A stretch of 9,277 bases of DNA. Origin: Candidatus Parcubacteria bacterium. GTDB taxonomy: Bacteria > Patescibacteriota > Minisyncoccia > 2-02-FULL-40-12 > GWA2-44-9. The notes under the pieces are model-generated. The model was given only the letters and a program-made list of their open reading frames with translations, had not been told where the DNA came from and did not search any database. Position numbers and translations under genes: made by a program. Positions 6,182 through 9,277 of the stretch are shown here, in pieces; positions within the stretch are counted from its first letter, which is position 1, and each line of letters begins with the position of its first letter. The stretch lies in contig JAIFWG010000021.1 of assembly GCA_019662005.1 (NCBI GenBank), positions 1-9,277 on the forward strand, given 5' to 3'.

Positions 6182-6210
6182 AGTATAGCATAGAATTCAT
6201 AAAAAATCAA
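6182..6210 (-). promoter_or_regulatory. Promoter of the small membrane protein, with a dyad over the -10
   Basis: On the minus strand, TTGATT (6210-6205) and TATACT (6187-6182) are 17 bp apart, with an expected start near 6175. An inverted repeat TATACT-ATA-AGTATA (6173-6187) covers the -10 and the start site, and CTTATA-C-TATAAG (6171-6183) overlaps it. Either could be a repressor operator, or simply AT-rich promoter sequence. Confidence 0.7.
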
Positions 6211-6254
6211 GAGTCAATCTGGCTTAATTTGAGGTTTTTTGGTAACATAATGCC

Positions 6255-7223
6255 ATGTTATCTATCGGAATCGTCGGGCTGCCAAATGTGGGCAAGAGTA
6301 CCCTATTTAAAGCCCTGACTAATAAACAGGTTGATATTCAGAACTATCCATTTACCACCATCGAACCCAATGTTGGTGTTGTTGCTGTACCCGATGAACG
6401 AGTAGACAAACTCGCCTCTCTCATGAGTTCAAAAAAGAAGATCTATGCCACCGTAGATTTTACCGACATCGCTGGCCTTGTAAAAGGCGCTTCTGAAGGC
6501 GAAGGACTTGGCAATAAATTTTTAGCTAATATTCGTGAAGTAGATGCTATTGCTCATGTGGTCAGAGTTTTTGATGACAAAAACATAACTCATGTACACA
6601 GCAAGATTGATCCAGCTGATGACATTGAAATAATTCAGACCGAACTTGAACTAGCCGACCTTCAAACCAAAGAAAAGCGGGCAAAAGAAAAAGCGGATAA
6701 AAACTTACCCGCTCTGGAATATTTAGCCGATAAAAAAGTTATATTTGTTTTAAATTGCTCTGAAGCCCAATTAGCCGCCGGTTGGCAGCCTGACGAAAAA
6801 TTATTACAAGCAATGAACGGACGAGAATATGTAATTCTATCGTCTCCTCTTGAATTAATATTAACTGAAGCCGGACCAGACGAGAAAAAAGAATATTTAA
6901 ATACATTTGGAATAAAAGAAAGCGGACTCGATCAGCTAATCCAGAAGAGTTACAAGATGTTGGGGCTAGTAACATTTTTGACGACTGGAGAAGATGAGAC
7001 CCGGGCTTGGACAGCTCACGAGGGAGATCCTATACCTAAAGCCTCCCGTGCAATCCATACAGATTTTGAAAGACTATTTATTAGAGCCGAAGTTATTAAC
7101 TGGAAAGAACTCCTCGACAGTGGAAGTCTTGCCAATGCTCGCGGCAAGGGTCTCCTTCGCACAGTCGGCCGCGATTACATTATCCAAGAAGGAGACGTGG
7201 TGGAGATACTCATCGGTAAATAA
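6255..7223 (+). CDS. ychF: YchF/OLA1-type ribosome-associated ATPase, short form
   Basis: This 322-aa Obg-related P-loop protein, conserved in nearly all bacteria, binds ribosomes and hydrolyses ATP in preference to GTP. The Walker A 'GLPNVGKST' is at residues 8-16, 'DIAGLVKGASEGEGLGN' carries the G3 region, and the specificity motif NKxD is replaced by NCSE (167-170), as expected for an ATP-using YchF. His113 matches the catalytic His114 of E. coli. The C-terminal TGS-like domain is complete ('RAWTAHEGDPIPKASRAIHTDFERLFIRAEV', ending 'YIIQEGDVVEILI'). The helical hairpin between the G domain and NCSE is about 30 residues shorter than in E. coli (363 aa in total). The ATG at 6255 has no Shine-Dalgarno. 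A -10-like TAACAT at 6243-6248 sits 6 nt before it, suggesting a leaderless mRNA, though no -35 is evident. Confidence 0.95.
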   Translation: MLSIGIVGLPNVGKSTLFKALTNKQVDIQNYPFTTIEPNVGVVAVPDERVDKLASLMSSKKKIYATVDFTDIAGLVKGASEGEGLGNKFLANIREVDAIAHVVRVFDDKNITHVHSKIDPADDIEIIQTELELADLQTKEKRAKEKADKNLPALEYLADKKVIFVLNCSEAQLAAGWQPDEKLLQAMNGREYVILSSPLELILTEAGPDEKKEYLNTFGIKESGLDQLIQKSYKMLGLVTFLTTGEDETRAWTAHEGDPIPKASRAIHTDFERLFIRAEVINWKELLDSGSLANARGKGLLRTVGRDYIIQEGDVVEILIGK

Positions 7224-7243
7224 AAAAGAGGCCTTTTGGCCTC
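7224..7243 (-). terminator. Terminator of the minus-strand 7242-7819 unit
   Basis: The stem GAGGCC-TTTT-GGCCTC (7228-7243) is followed on the minus strand by TTTTTTA, ending next to the ychF stop codon. The stem overlaps the TGA stop of the 81-aa gene. On the plus strand it has no downstream T run, so it is at best a weak terminator for ychF. Confidence 0.75.
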
Positions 7244-7487
7244 ATAGTTCGATTACATCTTCAGAATATAAAATATCTTTAGGGGTTATGATTTGACCGG
7301 CCGCAAATGCTATCTTCGCTGCTTCTGACCTGCTTACAAATCTATCTTCTTCAGTTACAAATCCTTGTTCGCCTTTAGCAGGCGCTTGAGTCTTCTCTAC
7401 TATTTCCCTGATTATCAAGTTGTGCCTTTTGCCTGTATATATTTTGCCATTACAGAGAATAGCAGCTAATTTAATTCGCTCAGGCAT
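7242..7487 (-). CDS. Conserved small protein of unknown function (phage-type 'GKRH...EQGF...SED' layout)
   Basis: The 81-aa protein reads as a compact domain: 'IKLAAILCNGKIYTGKRHNLIIREI', then 'GEQGFVTEEDRFVSRSEAAKIAFAAGQI', then 'LYSEDVI' at the C-terminus. This order (a Gly-Lys-Arg-His segment, a QGF segment, an RxEAAxIAxxxGQ helix and a terminal SED) is one I know from many small hypothetical proteins of phages and bacteria, with no established function that I can name. Its ATG is 2 nt after the stop codon of the upstream DUF218-like gene and lacks a Shine-Dalgarno, so translational coupling is likely. The TGA stop lies inside the terminator stem shared with the end of convergent ychF. Confidence 0.8.
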   Translation of the reverse strand: MPERIKLAAILCNGKIYTGKRHNLIIREIVEKTQAPAKGEQGFVTEEDRFVSRSEAAKIAFAAGQIITPKDILYSEDVIEL

Positions 7488-7489
7488 GA

Positions 7490-7819
7490 TTAGATATGAT
7501 GTGACCGGGCAATGCGCTTGCGGCGTTCCCGTTTCGAGAGCCCCAGACCCGGATAAGTAATCGCCAACTTATTATGGATCAGATTGAACACTTGTTTGTG
7601 CATCCGATGACTACTGATGTATTGGGAAAGGTAATTTAACATGAGATTAGCTTCTGTAACGCCCGGAGCAGAGAGCTTCTGGGTGGCACCGCCGCAGAAA
7701 ATCACTTGCCGCGGCTTATTAGAAGTAAATTGAACAACACGGTCTAAGTAATGCTGGAGAGGTGTATTAAGGTGACAACCATATCCACAAACGACTACAA
7801 AATGCATCTTGTCATCCAT
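7490..7819 (-). CDS. Short DUF218 (YdcF/SanA)-like protein
   Basis: The 109-aa protein starts 'MDDKMHFVVVCGYGC' and continues with 'PLQHYLDRVVQF', 'PRQVIFCGGATQ' and 'TEANLMLNYLSQYI'. This is the order seen in the N-terminal half of DUF218 proteins (hydrophobic strand plus GxG, a P...RLD helix, a second strand ending in SGG, then SEAxxMxxYL). The second half of that domain, with its acidic E..S..T..N region, is not recognisable. Instead the chain ends with a basic tail 'LSKRERRKRIARSHH'. I looked at the other frames after residue 80 and found no continuation, so a simple frameshift is not supported. The ATG at 7819 is preferred over an upstream TTG (7837), because an extended -10 (TGGTATAGT, 7839-7847) puts the start of transcription near 7832. 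It is probably the first gene of a two-gene operon. The family assignment is tentative. Confidence 0.65.
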   Translation of the reverse strand: MDDKMHFVVVCGYGCHLNTPLQHYLDRVVQFTSNKPRQVIFCGGATQKLSAPGVTEANLMLNYLSQYISSHRMHKQVFNLIHNKLAITYPGLGLSKRERRKRIARSHHI

Positions 7820-7838
7820 TTTCAACGAACTCGGCAAT

Positions 7839-7847
7839 ACTATACCA
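7839..7847 (-). promoter_or_regulatory. Extended -10 promoter of the 7242-7819 unit
   Basis: TGGTATAGT on the minus strand fits the extended -10 form (TGn followed by a TATAAT-like hexamer). There is no recognisable -35. The expected start near 7832 leaves a leader of about 12 nt with no Shine-Dalgarno before the ATG at 7819. Confidence 0.5.
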
Positions 7848-7850
7848 CAA

Positions 7851-7876
7851 AATATAAAACCTGGCTAGACCAGGTT
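7851..7876 (-). terminator. Intrinsic terminator of the Nudix gene
   Basis: The 7-bp stem AACCTGG/CCAGGTT (7858-7864 with 7870-7876, 5-nt loop) is followed on the minus strand by TTTTATATTTT. The base of the stem overlaps the TAA stop of the Nudix gene. Confidence 0.75.
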
Positions 7877-8282
7877 AGAGATAATCTTGCTTAAACAGTT
7901 CGTCAAAAATCCTTCTTGAAACATCGGAAAGCTTGAGAACTTTTTCAGTGTCATGTGGAGAGACCCAATGAATCGCAATAACAGACTCGCCTTCTTGAAC
8001 TTCGGGCTCTCCTTGCAAATCAGCAAAGTAGGCAGCTACAGTAATAATCTCACTTGGATCAGCCGCAGATCCGCCATCAAAATAACCGAATAATCTAGGA
8101 TTGACTACTACTGATCCCAGCTCCTCAATAACCTCTCTATAGAGGGCGTCCACATAAGAATCCTTTTCAATTTTTCCACCAGGCAGCGTGAGTGGTTCGT
8201 ACTTTTTGCTTTGTACGACAAGTAGCTTTTTGTCTCGAATATAAATCAGTGAGACCATCTGCTTCATGGCAATGTACTGCAT
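7875..8282 (-). CDS. Nudix hydrolase
   Basis: The 135-aa protein is a single Nudix domain, a family that hydrolyses nucleoside diphosphates linked to another group, often to clear damaged or excess nucleotides. The Nudix box is at residues 35-57: G35, then Asp41 where Glu is usual, then R49-E50-V51-x-E53-E54-x-G56. The metal-binding glutamates are intact. It is preceded by 'LIYIRDKKLLVVQSKKYEPLTLPGG', the normal first strands, and followed by 'AYFADLQGEPEV' and 'IHWVSPHD', typical of MutT-like members. The substrate cannot be read from sequence. The start may be ATG 8282, or Met6 or Met9 of this reading; none has a Shine-Dalgarno. A -10-like TACAAT (8302-8297, minus) lies 14 nt before the first ATG. 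It is divergent from rpsF and ends in its own terminator. Confidence 0.93.
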   Translation of the reverse strand: MQYIAMKQMVSLIYIRDKKLLVVQSKKYEPLTLPGGKIEKDSYVDALYREVIEELGSVVVNPRLFGYFDGGSAADPSEIITVAAYFADLQGEPEVQEGESVIAIHWVSPHDTEKVLKLSDVSRRIFDELFKQDYL

Positions 8283-8313
8283 TTATTCTAGCGAGCATTG
8301 TATTTTCTGGAAG

Positions 8314-8342
8314 TTGACAATTAGTGAGTAATTTGATATTAT
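8314..8342 (+). promoter_or_regulatory. Strong promoter of the rpsF-ssb operon
   Basis: A perfect TTGACA (8314-8319), a 17-bp spacer and TATTAT (8337-8342) form the best -35/-10 pair in the window. The start site would be near 8349. If translation begins at 8437, the leader is about 88 nt. It holds a small hairpin, GGAAC-AACTC-GTTCC (8394-8408). In many bacteria S6-S18 binds the rpsF leader for feedback control, but I could not match that motif here. Confidence 0.85.
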
Positions 8343-8436
8343 CTAGCCAGCATAAAATAACACGTGGTTTCTCTTGGCAGAATACCCATTAGCGGAACAA
8401 CTCGTTCCCTATCTACCAGAGCATCCCATGATATGC

Positions 8437-8877
8437 ATGGATACACGCAAGAATTACGAGCTTGCTGTTCATATTAATATTAATATGGACGAGGCAAGAC
8501 TAGCTCAAATACGCAGCGAGTTAGAAGAGATCATTACCAAAGGTGGAGGCGCAATCAGTTACTCCAAAGAGCCAGAGAGAACCAGATTGTCCTACGAGCT
8601 AGCTCACCAAACCCATAGCTTTTTTGGCTATATTCAGTTCAATACTGAAAATGGAGAGTTGTTGCCACAGTTGGAGGAATATATTAAGCTCAACAATGAT
8701 ATCCTTCGATCACTGATATTGAAGCTCCCATCTGATGCCAAAAAGAACCAGGAAATGATGAAGCAGATGAAAGCTAAGGAACGTATCGAAAAGCGCGCAA
8801 AGTCAGCCGCTCAGCCAGCTCCAGTTGAGAACAAAGAACTGGACAAAGAACTCGAGGACATCATTGAAAAGTTATAA
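8437..8877 (+). CDS. rpsF: 30S ribosomal protein S6
   Basis: S6 binds 16S rRNA together with S18 in the platform of the small ribosomal subunit. The family pattern is clear: 'KNYELAVHINI' as the first strand, an amphipathic helix, 'RTRLSYELAHQTHSFFGYIQFN' (the usual RLAYPI...G.Y....F region), then 'LEEYIKLNNDILRSLILKL' (the usual L...L.ln..vlR.lilk). A charged Lys/Glu-rich tail of about 45 residues follows. I chose the ATG at 8437 (146 aa) because family members start only a few residues before the YEL strand. ATG 8428 (149 aa) or TTG 8374 (167 aa) are possible; the latter would add an N-terminal extension unusual for S6. No start has a good Shine-Dalgarno. The gene is followed after 20 nt by ssb, the classical rpsF-ssb-rpsR order. 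Confidence 0.93.
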   Translation: MDTRKNYELAVHININMDEARLAQIRSELEEIITKGGGAISYSKEPERTRLSYELAHQTHSFFGYIQFNTENGELLPQLEEYIKLNNDILRSLILKLPSDAKKNQEMMKQMKAKERIEKRAKSAAQPAPVENKELDKELEDIIEKL

Positions 8878-8897
8878 AAGTAATTAACTAAACACAC

Positions 8898-9277
8898 ATG
8901 AACCTCAATAAAGTTTACTTGATCGGACGGCTTACCCAGGATCCAGAAAGCCGATCCACCACCAGCGGACAGAACGTAACTACAATTAAATTGGCCACCA
9001 ACAGAGTGTGGAATGATGCTTCAACAGGTCGCAAAGAAGCAACCGAATACCACACAATAATTGCCTGGGGACGCTTAGGAGAAATTGCTAACAATTATCT
9101 TAAAAAAGGCGGACTAGTAATGATCGAAGGACGACTACAAACCCGAAACTGGACAGGCCAGGACAGCGTGAAACGATACGTTACGGAGATTATAGCTGAA
9201 GGTCTACAGATGGGCCCACGAGCCGCAGGAGCCTCTTATGGCGACTCTTCAGCCGAAGTTAAGAGACCAACACCTCC
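8898..9277 (+). CDS. ssb: Single-stranded DNA-binding protein (5' part, runs off the window)
   Basis: The first 126 codons are present and open to the window edge. The protein coats single-stranded DNA in replication, repair and recombination, usually as a tetramer. The OB fold is clear: 'MNLNKVYLIGRLTQDPE', 'TTIKLATNRVW', 'TEYHTIIAWGRLGEIANNYLKKGGLVMIEGRLQTRNW' and 'RYVTEIIAE'. After about residue 107 the flexible Gly/Ala/Ser/Pro linker begins; the acidic C-terminal tip that recruits partner proteins lies outside the window. The ATG at 8898 is 20 nt after the rpsF stop and follows an A/C-rich stretch with no Shine-Dalgarno. An rpsR gene would be expected next. Confidence 0.95.
   Translation, partial: MNLNKVYLIGRLTQDPESRSTTSGQNVTTIKLATNRVWNDASTGRKEATEYHTIIAWGRLGEIANNYLKKGGLVMIEGRLQTRNWTGQDSVKRYVTEIIAEGLQMGPRAAGASYGDSSAEVKRPTP

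Noticed and set aside
5987..6193. Plus-strand open frame opposite the small membrane protein
   Set aside because: It is a shadow of the minus-strand gene, which has a promoter, SD and terminator; the plus-strand reading has none.
7490..7660. Frameshift in the DUF218-like gene restoring a full-length domain
   Set aside because: The other two frames after residue 80 close quickly and do not show the missing DUF218 half, so I treat the gene as short rather than broken.
1..9277. CRISPR array, insertion sequence, toxin-antitoxin or defence system
   Set aside because: I saw no regularly spaced direct repeats, transposase-like protein, terminal inverted repeats or paired toxin/antitoxin signatures. 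The only perfect long dyads are the terminators and the pyrF inverted repeat.

Overview
This 9.3-kb window is densely packed chromosomal DNA. It looks like a small-genome bacterium of the Candidate Phyla Radiation (Patescibacteria) type. That placement is an inference. It rests on very short intergenic gaps, a tRNA without an encoded CCA end, shortened versions of universal proteins (YchF 322 aa, OMP decarboxylase 207 aa), several small lineage-specific proteins, and start codons that mostly lack a Shine-Dalgarno sequence. TGA ends at least two genes (trpS and the 81-aa minus-strand gene), so the TGA-recoding lineages are excluded.

Layout, left to right. (1) 9-1787 (+): a membrane-anchored extracellular oligopeptide-binding-type protein. 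(2) 1792-1949 (+): a tRNA-Leu(CAG) gene with a near-consensus promoter that starts 4 nt after the previous stop codon. (3) 2040-3902 (+): ribonuclease J, ending in a hairpin terminator that contains its own stop codon. (4) 3953-4957 (+): tryptophanyl-tRNA synthetase, then 4999-5184 (+), a 61-aa Cys/His-rich protein. These two appear to share one terminator at 5195-5223, which lies inside the 3' coding end of the convergent gene. (5) 5181-5804 (-): OMP decarboxylase (pyrF), sharing the CTAG stop-codon palindrome with its convergent neighbour and carrying a 19-bp perfect inverted repeat within its codons. (6) 5891-6121 (-): a GC-rich 76-aa two-helix membrane protein with its own promoter, a strong Shine-Dalgarno sequence and a double-hairpin terminator. 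(7) 6255-7223 (+): the YchF/OLA1 ATPase. (8) 7242-7819 (-): a two-gene unit of unknown function, made of a short DUF218-like protein and an 81-aa phage-type conserved protein. (9) 7875-8282 (-): a Nudix hydrolase. (10) 8314-9277 (+): a consensus promoter, ribosomal protein S6 (rpsF) and the start of single-stranded DNA-binding protein (ssb), which runs off the window edge.

Most genes are informational housekeeping: translation (tRNA-Leu, TrpRS, S6, YchF), RNA processing (RNase J), DNA replication and repair (SSB), plus nucleotide salvage or sanitation (PyrF, Nudix). I see no CRISPR array, insertion sequence, toxin-antitoxin pair, defence island or clear new multi-gene system. The points most worth a second look are the coding inverted repeat in pyrF, the apparent prevalence of leaderless or SD-less genes with one striking exception (the GC-rich small membrane protein), the terminators and promoters built into gene ends, and the coupled pair of unknown genes at 7242-7819. 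There is no gene-free stretch longer than 300 bases.
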